This document shows, piece after piece, positions 53,101 to 64,000 of a DNA stretch of 64,000 nt. The number at the start of each line of letters is the position of its first letter. Position 1 is the first letter of the stretch. Origin of the DNA: Heterodera schachtii (lineage: Eukaryota; Nematoda; Chromadorea; Rhabditida; Heteroderidae); the NCBI GenBank assembly GCA_023374025.1, contig SIJG01000026.1, positions 698,028 to 762,027 of the forward strand, in the 5' to 3' direction. The notes beneath the pieces were generated by a model. That model was given only the letters and a program-made list of their open reading frames with translations. It was not told the DNA's origin and ran no database searches. The position numbers and the translations under genes were made by a program.

Positions 53101-55019
53101 CTCATCGCATTCTGAAATTATTTTAAATAACTAATTTTATATTTTTTAATTTTTAGCTTTTCATACGAATTAGCTATTTGAATTTTAAATGGACTTTTTG
53201 CAAAAAATTTATAATTATAATTCACAAATTTTAGTAAATTAATGTTATAAAATTTTTTAAATTATTTTCATTTTGTTTCATATTTTGTTTTTGTCGATTC
53301 GCCTGTTTCTTCTTTTCTCCTAAACTTTTTTACGCAATCCAAAAATGGTATCACCTCATTAACAGAATCTATCCCACGAATAAGTGTCATAATAAAGGAA
53401 TTGACAATGACCAATTAAATGATTTATAATTTTAATTAATTTATTTTTTACTATTTTCTTTTGATTTTTTATTAAATTTTTACAAATGACTTTTTAAAGA
53501 TATATTTTTTACTTTTTCAAAATAATCCCGGCAAATATATATTTATTCTGTGTATTCTTCCGACTCAAAGGTCGGTTGGACATTTTTTCTTCGTTATATT
53601 TATTAATTTTATTCGTTTTCATTTATTTTATGCTTTTTGTTTAATTTATTATTAAAATGAGCATTTGTTGCTCAAAATACCGTTAATTTCAGCAGTGAGA
53701 AGAATCAGGCCCTCAAAATTTTAAAGTATTTATATATTAAATAATTGTTGTTATATGAATAATAATTTGAACACTTTTTATAGTTATATCCAGTTTTTTT
53801 ATTTTTAAAGATAAAAATTAGATTTAAGATTTTATTTATTACAGTTAAGGAAATTATTTTTATTTAACTCTTATTATCATTTAAAAATTATGATTTTATT
53901 TAAACTTTTGTTTTCTGAGAAATATTGTAAGCATTGCTTTTCATTTTTATGTTCTTTTTTCTTCATTTCATGCACGTTTATGTCGATAAAGGACGCGCTT
54001 ATTGTCCTTCTCGAAGCTGATGACATTGTTCGCCTCCATCATTTCTCTACTGAATTCATTTTTATTTCAAGGACTAAATGATGGGAAATTTTAGTCATTT
54101 AATTTTTTATTATAAAATTATATTGTATAGTATAACAATTTAATTTTTAGTTTATTAAATTATGTTGCGTAAAATCAAATTTCTTAGCTTCATAATTTAT
54201 TCAGATGATACAGATTCCTTTTATTTGGTATTGCTTTTAATATCTATATTTTTTTCAAAATCTAAATCCTTATGATAAGGTTATTAAATTATTTTAATAA
54301 AAAGTCAAATAAAATTGATTAATATTTACATTGCAATTCAAATATTATTTTCTTTTTTGTCTTTTTACATTAATAATCATTGTATGGCTCTTTTTCTAAT
54401 AACAATATTTAGAGGGTGTTTTATTACTTTCTAAATTTTTTTTAAATGATTTGTATATTATCTCTTAAGTTGTTTAAAGTTCTGTAAAAACGAACGCGCA
54501 TCATTTAACAACATTCCATATCTCTCTTATGAAGTTTATAAAGATGTATCTGTCTTCCAAATTAATTATTTTATTTGTTTGTTCCATTTAATTATCAGTT
54601 TTTGAATTAATTTATTGTTACGTTTTTGAATTGCTAATTTTATTTCTATAGAAAATTAAGTTAAAATTGGGAAACATTTTTTATGATAATGAAATCTTCT
54701 TTATCTGAGTTTTCATTCCTTAAAAAATTAGTAATTTTTTTTGAATAATTTCATATAATATTCTGTTTTAATGGGTTATGCGGAATTCGTATTAATTTCA
54801 TAAATCTTCGTTAAATTCAAAGCCATAATAAATTATTTGTTTTGGTAATAATCAATTTATTTATTTATTAATTTAATTGAATATTAAGTTTAATTTGTTG
54901 CAAAGTTTAGGGTATTTCTTTGTGTATTCTTCAGTCTCAAACGTCGGATCGACATTTATATGAAGGGGGGAACAAAAAGGGGCCTGAGTCAGTGGGGTGC
55001 TGGCCAAAGGCAACGAAAC

Positions 55020-55120
55020 AGAACCAAGGGCCAAAGCGGCGAAAAAATGGGCCGGGCGATGGCTAAAGCAAAGGCAAAAACAGTGACCACGGGCAGGAAG
55101 AGCCGGTGAGGAAAAGGGCA
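55020..55120. other. conserved GC-richer island in copy B
   Basis: This is the partner of 39165-39265. In copy B the GC-richer stretch is longer and extends to the left to 54905. There a minus-strand frame reads NVDPTFETEEYTKKYPKL; a related peptide frame (NVQPTFESEEYTE) occurs at about 53553-53591. Confidence 0.5.
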
Positions 55121-58100
55121 AAAAAGCAAAGTGAAAATGGTAGTTGTTATTAAATTGCTATATCTTTTGGAAAACTGCAATATTAAAAAGAAATTAATTG
55201 GTATATTTGAACATGTCGAACAGTAGATTCTCTTCTTGTAGCATCGTTTATTGATTTTAAATTAATTATTCAAATTTTTAAATTCTATTTATTTTTTTAT
55301 TTTATATTTATGATTTTTAGCATTAATTTTTTTAATAAAATAAGCTAAGTTCCTATTTTCAAATCCATATACTTTAATATATTTATTTTATTCTAATATG
55401 ATCAAAATATTCACTGAATATCGTTAGTGCATAAGTTAAAAAATAGAACTCTGTTTCGAAAATAATGTTATTAAATAGAAATTTTATTTTGAAAAACTAT
55501 TGGCTATCAGCTATTTAAATTAATTAAATAATGACATTTACCTTTTCATCATCTTTCCATTCCTTATACTATTTGGTGAATATTTTGGTATATAATGGTA
55601 AATTATTAATATTGACTAGTCATTATACTTTATATTAAAATAAATGTCTGATCTTATATCAAAAAAAAGTGTAGAATACTCCTGTAACAACACTTATTTA
55701 TCACTGCGTCTGCTAAAGCTTAGCAAAATAATTATTTTTATTTCATTAATATTTCTAAACTTTACATTGCTCGAACACAAATAAAAACTATGTTTTTGGA
55801 CTCCATGTTTTAAGTAATACTTTTATTATATTCGAACAAAACTTTGTTGATTAAATTGAAATTTTTAAAGCTAATAATTTTATAAAATTTCATTATTGAA
55901 TTTTACTGTTTTATTAAAAATAATTCTTTACTAATAATATTTTTAAAATTATAATTTTTACTCTTTTTTTTATTATTTATTTTGATTATGTAAAACTTTT
56001 AAAATTAATTTTGTTTCTTTAATACAATAATAGATTATTCAGCGGTAATTAGGCTAACTTCAAAAAAAGAACTTTGGTTATCAATCGTACAAGATAATTT
56101 CTGATCGGGCCTTTTTTCTTCAAATCTGTTTCTTTTATAGTATTTTTTCTATATTTCAAAATATTATAATTAATATTTAATATTTAAACTTAATTTTTCT
56201 TTTGTATTTGCTACTTTTATATTTTTTTGTTTTTTAAGAAAGCACTTTAATAGCAATTTCTTTTGTTTCCTTCGAATGATATTTGAAAAACAATTTTACA
56301 ACTATCCTTCTTATTTATTTTTGCAGTTTTATAAAAAAAGCTATTTAATTATAAATGTTCAGACGCTGCCCATAGTGGCATATGCAGCATATGCGTGATT
56401 AGCATCAAAGCAAGCACGTGCAGAGACATGGATGTTTAATGCAGAATATTGACGAATACTTTGTTTTTTTAATATTATAAAAAAATATTTCATTGTAAAA
56501 TGTTAGTTTATTTTTTTTAATTATAGCCTTCATACTAATTTCAAGCAGTCTGCATCGGTTTGTTTTGCTGTATATGGGAACAGTTAAAAAAATGCACTAA
56601 ATTTTGGAATATAATTTTTAATTTGTTAACGTAATTTTCAATTATAATTTTTTTAAATATTTTGTATTTTTCGTATACTTTCATTTTCTCATTTAAATTT
56701 ATAATATTTCAATAAATTCTGAAGAATATTTAAAGTTTAATTTTAAAAAATCATTTTTGTTGTTATCTCATGCAGGCGCGAATCCATTTCATTGTAATAC
56801 ACCAAATTAAACTCAAACACCTTGGTACTTTTTCGTTGGGTCCACTTGTCAAAGTGTCAACAATTTTTTCTTCTATTTTTAAAGCTTGAAAAATTATGGC
56901 CTTGTTGTGAGTTTGATGTTTTAAGTTTTGCAAAATGGCGATTTTTATTAAAAAGATTTGTTTGTACCTATCGAAAAATGAATTTTGCACTCCTTAAAAT
57001 AAACTGAATAAGAAAATAGCCTTATTTATGCTTCTTGATAAATAATAAAAAAATTTATGTCACTACTAATTTTTATTTTCTTGTTGTTGTAATTTTATCT
57101 ATTGTGATTTTAGGTATAAATACATATAAGGTAAAAGTTTTATTTTTAATATATTAATTTCTAATAATAAAAATTGATTATACTTTATATATTTTCGTAT
57201 ATTATTGTCTAATTTATAATTTATTTAAACTATTTTTTGCTTTAAACTGCTTAACTTTGAAATCATTAGTATTTTTTCTTTTTCCTGACGAATGTTACAA
57301 TCATAAATGATATCCATTCAATTACTTTTTGTTAAAATTATCTGTATTGCTTTTATTTTATTGCTTTTATGCTTAATTTTTTAATTCATTTAAATTTTTT
57401 TGAATAAAATATTTTAAAAATTTATTTACTTTTCTATTATATGTCCAATTATTTTCAATATCTTTTCATTATCCAAATAATTGCAATATTCTTGTTTAAA
57501 TTAATGAATTGGGCATCTTAAGGTAAATTAACTAAATTCGGCAATTTTTATCATTTTTTTGTTTATTATTGATAAATTGTCCTCCGTATTTAGTTTAGTT
57601 GCTATTTTTATTATATTTTTTTAAATCTTATTATTTTCTATTTTTCTTTTAATCTTGATGTCTTTTCAGCTATATTCCGGCAGTTCATATGGCTCTAAAA
57701 CATTTATTTGAACGATTTCTGCACCTTAGCCTCCAATTAATTTTTTAAACATTTCCCATTGTTGGAAAATACTTGAATTGTTTATATATTTAACTATTTT
57801 TTACAAACAAATTTCATAAATTCATATATTACATGATTTTACAAAGTAATGAATTGAATTATTATTTTATGCATTTATTAACTTATTTAGTTTGTTAATT
57901 TTATTATTTTTTCAAGATTTTTAAATTATTCTTTATTTTAGCGTTTTTCTTATTTTTTAACATTATTTTTCCTCTTCTAAATTTTGCGAGAAACTTCCTT
58001 TATATAGTTGCTGCGTAATTTTAAAGGAATTATTATAATTTAGATTTCATTATTTATTTATTATTCGCAAATTAATGTTTTTTTCTATTAAATTGTTTAA

Positions 58101-61100
58101 ATATTGCGATAATTTTTAGTTGTCGAAACGAAAAGGACTTAATGATGGGAAATTTTAGTCATTTAATTTTTTTTATTATAAAAATATATTGTAATAGTAT
58201 AACAATTTAATACTTAGTTTATTAAATTATGTTGCGTAAAATCAAATCATAATTTATTCAGATGATACAGATTCCTTTTATAAAATTGATTAATATTTAC
58301 ATTGCAATTCAAATATTATTTTCTTTTTTATCTTTTTACATTAATATCATTGTATGGCTTTATTCTAATAACAATATTTAGAGGAACATTAATGTTTTAT
58401 TCCTTTATAAATTTTTTAAAAATGATTTGTATATTATCTCATAAATTGTTTTAAGTTCCGTAAAAACGAACGCGCATCGTTTAACAACATTCCATGTATC
58501 TCCCATGAAGTTTATAAAGATGTATCTGTCTTCCAAATTAATTATTTTATTTGTTTGTTCCATTTAATTATCAGTTTTTGAATTAATTTATGGTTACTTT
58601 TTTGAATTGCTAATTTTATTTCTATAGAAAATTAAGTTAGAATTGTGAAACATTTTTTATGATAATGAAATCTTCTTAATCTGAGTTTTCATTCCTTAAA
58701 AAATTACTAATTTTTTTGAATAATTCATATAATATTTTGTTTTAATGGGTTATGCGGAATTGGTATTAATTTCATAAATCTTCGTTAAATTCAAACCCAT
58801 AATAAATTATTTGCTTTGGTAATAATCAATTACCTTGGTACTTTTTCAGATTTTTATTAAAAATTTGTTTGTACTTATCGAAAAATGAATTTTGCACCCC
58901 TTAAAATAAACTGAATAAGAAAATAACCTTTTTTATGCTTCTTGAATAAATAATAAAGAAATTTTATGTCACTACTAATTATTATTTTCTTGTTGTTGTA
59001 ATTTTTCCTATTGTGATTTTAGGTATAAATACATATGAGGTAAAAGTTTTATTTTTAATATATTAATTTCTAATAATAAAAATTGATTATACTTTATATA
59101 TTTTCGTATATTATTGTCTAATTTATAATTTATTTAAATTATTTTTGCTTTAAACTGATCAAATTTGAAATCATTTGTATTATTTCTTTTTCCTGACTAG
59201 TGTTACAATCATAAATGTATCCATTCAAATTACTTTTTGTTAAAATTATCTGTATTGCTTTTATTTTATTGCTTTTATGCTTAATTTTTAGGAAAAATTT
59301 GAATCCAAAAAAGTGATTTAGTATTAATATTTTTAATGTTTGGTTTATTTTTTTATAAATTTATTTATTTCTTCTTTGGCTACTTTTTAAGTATCGTAAA
59401 ACGATTAATGGTAAAAAAAACCGAGTATTTTACCATCTCTGTCAAAGCCAATGCGTTCACACTTACAAATTATTAAGATAACATAAAAAATATTAAATTT
59501 TATCTTAAGGATAGAATTCTTTTATATATTCGGAACTGTTTCGATTCACATTTCGTTTTTCGTATCAAACTTTAATTTTAAACATTTATTTCGCTTTCTA
59601 TTCTTTCTATATATTTTTAATTTTTTTTTTTTGCTCTTGTAGACCCGACTCATATGGTAAATGTTCGAATGAATTGTTTTTTTAAATAACTTGTTCATAA
59701 ACATTTTTCACGTTTGTATAAGTCACTGTTTTTATTTTATTGGAATATTATGCGATTATCATTTTCTTAGTCAAGTGAAGGTTATATGAAAATCCGTGAA
59801 AATATTTTTAAATTAAAATTTAATTACATCTATTAATTTCTTCGCTAAAAATTTAAATTACTTTCTATAAAATAATGTTCTTTAGGTGAATAATAATTAA
59901 AACATTTTTACTCCTTATTAATATATAAAATAATTATTTTCTTTTTCGCCATATCTTCATCGCCGTAATTTTTGTTATGAATAAATCTAAAAATTTCTAA
60001 TGATTGCTTAGATATCTTTAAATATAAATTTAAGCATTTATCTGTTTCAATTTTATCTGAAATTTATATATTTTATTTCGAATTCATAGGTTTTTATATA
60101 TTTTTTGTTTACTTTCATATATGCTTTAATTTTCATTATTCTTTCTAATTTTTTAATCACGACAGCCTTTTTTCGAAATGGATTTTTAATATGTTCATAA
60201 GATTTTAAATAATGAATATTTTATTAATAATTTAGTTTTATATAAAGAGATAACTATTCTTGTGCCCATAGACATAGGTTTTTGCATGCATTAGGTCGTT
60301 GTTTGCTCTTAGAGATAACTACTTTGTTTTCTGTAGATATATTCTTTTCCAAAGCATAAATCGTTTTTATTCTCTTTTATCTTTCAGTATAAGCCATTTA
60401 ATTTGATTTTTGTTCCTTTAATAAAAAGGTCCACTTTTTAAATTTTTATTCAATAAGTTCTTTAAGGTTTTATTAGGTTTACATTTTTCATGTAGTCAAT
60501 TGACTCTATAATACCAAAACTTCACAGCAATGGAGCTTTATTTGTGCTACTTTTAAACTAATTAATTATTATTTATTCGTATGGTTTTAGATATAAACTT
60601 AGACAACATCTTGTCGTTATTTTTTTTAAATCAGCTGTGCTTTTTATAATATTCTTCCAAAATTATTATTTTTTTCGTTAATAAAGAAAAATTAACAATT
60701 TATCGCTTTGTATATGAGTTGGTTTAATTAAATCAATTTTAAATTAATTTTCTAATTTTATTTTCAACTTTTGTCTATTGTAACGGAATTTTTTAATTTT
60801 AGGCAATTATTTCACCACCTTTGACATTTTCCAGTTTTTTGCGTTTATTTCATCATTTTTAGCACAATATAGGAACCTATTTATCGGTTTTTAGCAATTA
60901 TAAATCGTAATTCAGTAAAAAAAATATTATGCTTTTTTTCTTCAAAGTACGAAATTTTCAGCTAACCCACGAAAATGATTAAAATATTATGTTTATGAAT
61001 TTAAAATAAAAAATAATAAATTTTCCAAAAAAGTGGAGGAAGAGGGGAAAAGACAAACTGCTGAACTAATTTATTACAATTCTTTTAGCCACCGAATGGT

Positions 61101-61247
61101 AAAAAAGAAAATTAGGTGAACTGGCAAATGGAGGGAGAAGGACTAATTGGAGGATATTGAATGAAGTAATGTCAAATCGTTTGGTGAGAGCAACGCCAAT
61201 GATGCGACGGGTCGGCGTCATTTTGTATTGATTTTTAAGAACGCACC

Positions 61248-61345
61248 GAAGTAGAGAAAGAGAAAGAGAGAGAGGAGTCAGAAAGGAAAGAAAGAAAGAA
61301 AAAGAGAGAGGGGGGGGGGGGGGGGTCAGAGGGAGAGAGTGAGAG
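61248..61345. repeat. GA/G-rich simple repeat array in copy B
   Basis: This is a shortened partner of the array at 43802-44020 and ends in a long G run (61309-61325). Confidence 0.8.
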
Positions 61346-62230
61346 AAAAACCGCATGTAAAAAACCGCGAAATATATACCAAAAACGTACAAAACCCACA
61401 AATATATCAAAAAATAATAAAAAAATTTACCATGATTTTTTAAATAATTTTTTAGAAAAACGAGAAGTCTTGCAAAAAATGTCATAAAAATAAATAAGCA
61501 ATTTTAAAATAATGTTTTTGGTATTACAAATTGATCTTTTGATATCCTTTTTAACAATGCAATTATTGTGATGTTTTTTTAAAATAATATTTTTAAGGGC
61601 AGAAGTTATACTCATTTTTTCTGAAAGAGTTTATTTTTTATTTTTTCACTCAAATATAAAATATTTATTTTTGACAGATTCCATTTTTTTTTTCCGCATC
61701 TTGTTCATTTTATTATGTTTCTGCCATTTATTCTTGTCTTTTTAAATTAATTTTTTGAAATTGATTGTCCAGTGCCAAAATTTCTATATATTATTAAATT
61801 TCTATGTGAGTTTTTAGATTACATAAATTTTCACATTAAAATTTGGCCTTCATTTCAAGACTATTTTTTGAAAAATAAATAATCGAAGTGTGATCATTCA
61901 TTGGTCGATGGGTTTTACCTTTTCGAACACCCATAAAAAACAACTGTAATATTAAAAACTTCATGATATTGAAGCGCATTTCTGTATCAAGAGTTCCGAA
62001 TGCTTCTGTTTTAAATTATTAGCTTTACAATAAATTATTTGTGTATTTTTTCATAATAATTAAAAGAAATAGTTTTTGAATATTATTTTAATCAAATTGT
62101 CGTAATTATTTCTTTTCAGTTGAAGTTGTTTTTTATATATTTTTAAATATTGTTTAGTAATTTGAAAAATTTATCTATTTTTTAATGGATTAAATATATT
62201 TAGATAATGCTGTCACTTTTAAAATGTTAT

Positions 62231-62492
62231 TGTTACGCCCAAAAGTCCGAAGAGGAATAAAAGAATATTTATTCAAATTGGAAAAGGGACAAAGGGCGAA
62301 CAGAGTCAAAGATATTGATTGGGAAACAAAAGGAACAAATTAAATGAATGAATGGAGAAGTACGAACTGAGGGAGGAAGGGGAGGCTATTTATGCAACAA
62401 ATGAAGGGGTCAAAGAAGGGATGGAACACGGCATAAATAAAGGGGACATAATGCCAAAATATAATTAAACAAATATCGGTCCGTCCCGAACA
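62231..62492 (-). repeat. 3' LTR of a Ty3/gypsy retrotransposon
   Basis: Read on the minus strand the segment starts TGTTCGGGACGG and ends GGGCGTAACA, the usual TG...CA LTR ends. It is 262 bp long and follows a polypurine tract. An internal GCATAAATAG could be the TATA box. The partner LTR lies beyond the window, so identity cannot be checked. Confidence 0.72.
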
Positions 62493-62508
62493 CCTCCCCC
62501 TTTAAAAG
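62493..62508 (-). other. polypurine tract
   Basis: The minus strand reads TTTTAAAGGGGGAGG directly before the LTR start, the priming site for plus-strand DNA synthesis of the retrotransposon. Confidence 0.7.
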
Positions 62509-62520
62509 AGTGGGTTCTTA

Positions 62521-64000
62521 TCATCCGGGCGAATATCGGTCAGGCGGACGGCGATTTCGCTTGGGTCGTCCATGTTGAACATTCGGCTGACCGGTGCGTT
62601 CGTCGATCACTTCGTTTGGCTGTTGAGGCTGATCAGGACGCGGAGAAGGTGGCGCGACCTCAATCGGTTCTTCAGCTGGTTGTGCCACAACATCGCCAAG
62701 ATGTTGGTTGGCCTGTGCCAATGGAAGTCCAAAGGCATCATTCAAAATGTCGAGGGGATCTTCCTCATCAACATCAGAATGTCGAACCAAAAGTTGGTTC
62801 GCATGGAATCGTCCAACTGATCCGTCCTGAAAAGTGACGTCGTACATCACACCTTTTTTCTGGGTGATGCGCCCGGGTCGCCAATCTTGCGACAGTCGAT
62901 GTCGGGCGTAGACCATGTCATCCAAATCGAACGACCTCGGCCTCGCGCCATGGCGTCGATTGAACTTTCGTTCCATTGCTTCGTCGCGGATGACGATTGG
63001 ACGGTGTTTTGGTTTCAGTAGGTCCAATGTCGAACGGAGTTTCCTCTGCAGGAACATCTCCGCTGGACTTTTGCACTCAGGCAATGACTCATTCGGCGTG
63101 ACACGGTATGTGGCCAAAAATGTGTCCAACATTTCGGTGATTCCCTCCTTCTTTAATTTGCGACACGTCCGTTTGAATGTGTCAACGAACCGTTCGGCTT
63201 GTCCGTTGGACATCGGACAATAAGGTGCCGAAAACAAATGGTTTATGCCGTTAAGTCGGGTGAATTCCTTGAATTCCTTCGACGAAAATTGGGTGCCGTT
63301 ATCGGTGACCAAGGTTTCGGGCAGTCCATGCCGAGCGCAAAGATAGCGCAATTTACCAATCGTGGCGGCTGAAGCGGTAGAATTCATCTCGAAGATTTCG
63401 GGCCACTTGGAAAATGCGTCTACAATGACGAGGAACATCTTTCCAAAGAATGGTCCAGCATAATCCATGTGTACACGCTTCCACGGGCCATCGGATTTTG
63501 GCCATGAATGAAGGGTCGTCTTGACTGGTGCTTTTGCCTCCGAAGCACATATTTGGCAGGAACGAACAGCTTCTTCAATTTGTTCATCGATTTGTGGCCA
63601 GTAAACGTACTGGCGAGCCAAATTTTTCATGCGTTTGATGCCCGGGTGTCCGTGATGTAAACGTTCTAACACTTCTTTTTGAAGTGATTTTGGAATCACG
63701 ACCCGATCGGCATACATCAGACAATCGTTCTCGATTGACAATGCTTCTCTCCGTCGGTGAAAAGGGACAATGTCCTCTGACATTGTCTTTTTGTCGGGCC
63801 ATTGAGTGCGCACAAATTTCATCACCTTTTTGAGTGTGTCGTCCTGCTCGAGCGATTCGATCACATTCTCATTAGTTAATGGGAAATTGTTGAGAACAGA
63901 ATTTAAGGTCCCAATTGCAGCACTCGTAGAAAGTCTGGCCAATATTATGTCGTCTTCTGGCATTGGAATTTTCGCAATAAGTCGGGAAAGCACATCGGCT
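62521..64000 (-). CDS. pol: Ty3/gypsy Pol polyprotein, integrase end (partial)
   Basis: The frame enters from the right edge with ADVLSRLIAK, the common link after RNase H in gypsy elements, and ends at 62521. It carries the H2C2 zinc domain (HHGHPGIKR ... CQIC) and the integrase core with D (MDYAGPF), D (VTDNGTQF) and E (NGQAERFVDTFKR). A GPY/F-like module follows (WRPGRITQKKGVMYDV), then a Pro-rich tail. All catalytic residues are present and the frame is unbroken, so the copy may be young. The reverse transcriptase lies outside the window. The element inserted immediately next to the end of duplication copy B. Confidence 0.93.
   Translation of the reverse strand, partial: ADVLSRLIAKIPMPEDDIILARLSTSAAIGTLNSVLNNFPLTNENVIESLEQDDTLKKVMKFVRTQWPDKKTMSEDIVPFHRRREALSIENDCLMYADRVVIPKSLQKEVLERLHHGHPGIKRMKNLARQYVYWPQIDEQIEEAVRSCQICASEAKAPVKTTLHSWPKSDGPWKRVHMDYAGPFFGKMFLVIVDAFSKWPEIFEMNSTASAATIGKLRYLCARHGLPETLVTDNGTQFSSKEFKEFTRLNGINHLFSAPYCPMSNGQAERFVDTFKRTCRKLKKEGITEMLDTFLATYRVTPNESLPECKSPAEMFLQRKLRSTLDLLKPKHRPIVIRDEAMERKFNRRHGARPRSFDLDDMVYARHRLSQDWRPGRITQKKGVMYDVTFQDGSVGRFHANQLLVRHSDVDEEDPLDILNDAFGLPLAQANQHLGDVVAQPAEEPIEVAPPSPRPDQPQQPNEVIDERTGQPNVQHGRPKRNRRPPDRYSPG

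Larger units (their letters stand above)
45191..53809. other. A+T-rich domain between the two duplication copies, no gene seen
   Basis: The sequence is repetitive A+T-rich DNA without convincing frames. Two inserted segments of different composition are listed separately (48593-49204 and around 49600-50330). A repeat of the region near 34020-34110 is found at 44890-45000, just before this block. Confidence 0.55.
53810..62150 (+). repeat. segmental duplication, copy B with an internal re-duplication
   Basis: The first part (53.8-57.4 kb) follows copy A from about 38.1 to 41.7 kb. At about 58.13-58.84 kb a block matching 38.33-39.11 kb appears a further time. The sequence then jumps to match copy A from about 41.15 kb to 45.2 kb. 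The duplication ends just before the retrotransposon LTR at 62231. Copy B therefore suffered a second rearrangement after the duplication. Confidence 0.82.

Noticed and set aside
1..64000. CRISPR array or bacterial operon
   Set aside because: There are no spaced identical repeats of CRISPR type; introns, LTR element and TBP show that the DNA is eukaryotic.

Overview
The window looks like nuclear DNA of a nematode. The evidence is short introns with TTTTTTCAG-type acceptors, a Patched-related (PTR-type) gene, a high A+T content and many small inverted-repeat elements. A plant-parasitic nematode would fit, but the species is inference.

Region 1 (1-11.8 kb) is gene-poor host DNA. Most genes lie on the minus strand and show only as short exons. 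They include a 3-exon 144-aa gene (1784-2637), a 5-exon partial gene (3017-4810) whose introns carry MITEs, and the 5' part of a PTR gene (5130-6888). Between them lie small hairpin elements and several minisatellites. Two of the minisatellites form inverted foldback arrays (9711-10710 and 10730-11262).

Region 2 (11780-24050) is the main feature: a 12.3-kb Polinton/Maverick (virus-like DNA transposon) with terminal inverted repeats of about 0.6 kb. Its minus strand carries a compact run of intact genes: Cys-rich protein, FtsK/HerA packaging ATPase, two small Polinton proteins, DDE integrase, penton-like minor capsid protein, small basic protein, major capsid protein, adenain-type protease, a type I membrane protein and a stand-alone Argonaute-type PAZ domain. 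Its plus strand carries a five-exon KDM4-like JmjN/JmjC gene with a C-terminal zinc-finger-like tail, and a complete TATA-binding protein (TBP) core gene. I find no protein-primed DNA polymerase B. TATA-like boxes lie 24-39 bases ahead of six of the start codons. My reading (inference) is that this is a virion-forming Polinton that captured host genes for transcription (TBP), chromatin (JmjC) and small-RNA binding (PAZ). These could serve autonomous expression and escape from small-RNA/H3K9 silencing.

Region 3 (24.05-24.5 kb) holds a G-tract array and a cluster of palindromes, right at the element's edge.

Region 4 (24.5-62.2 kb) is a very A+T-rich, apparently gene-free domain built from old repeats. 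It contains a large direct segmental duplication (about 38.1-45.2 kb and 53.8-62.15 kb), a few less A+T-rich islands, a 612-bp insertion with an 11-bp target duplication, and a tRNA-like relic.

Region 5 (62231-64000) is the 3' end of a minus-strand Ty3/gypsy retrotransposon: LTR, polypurine tract and the integrase end of pol, running off the window.
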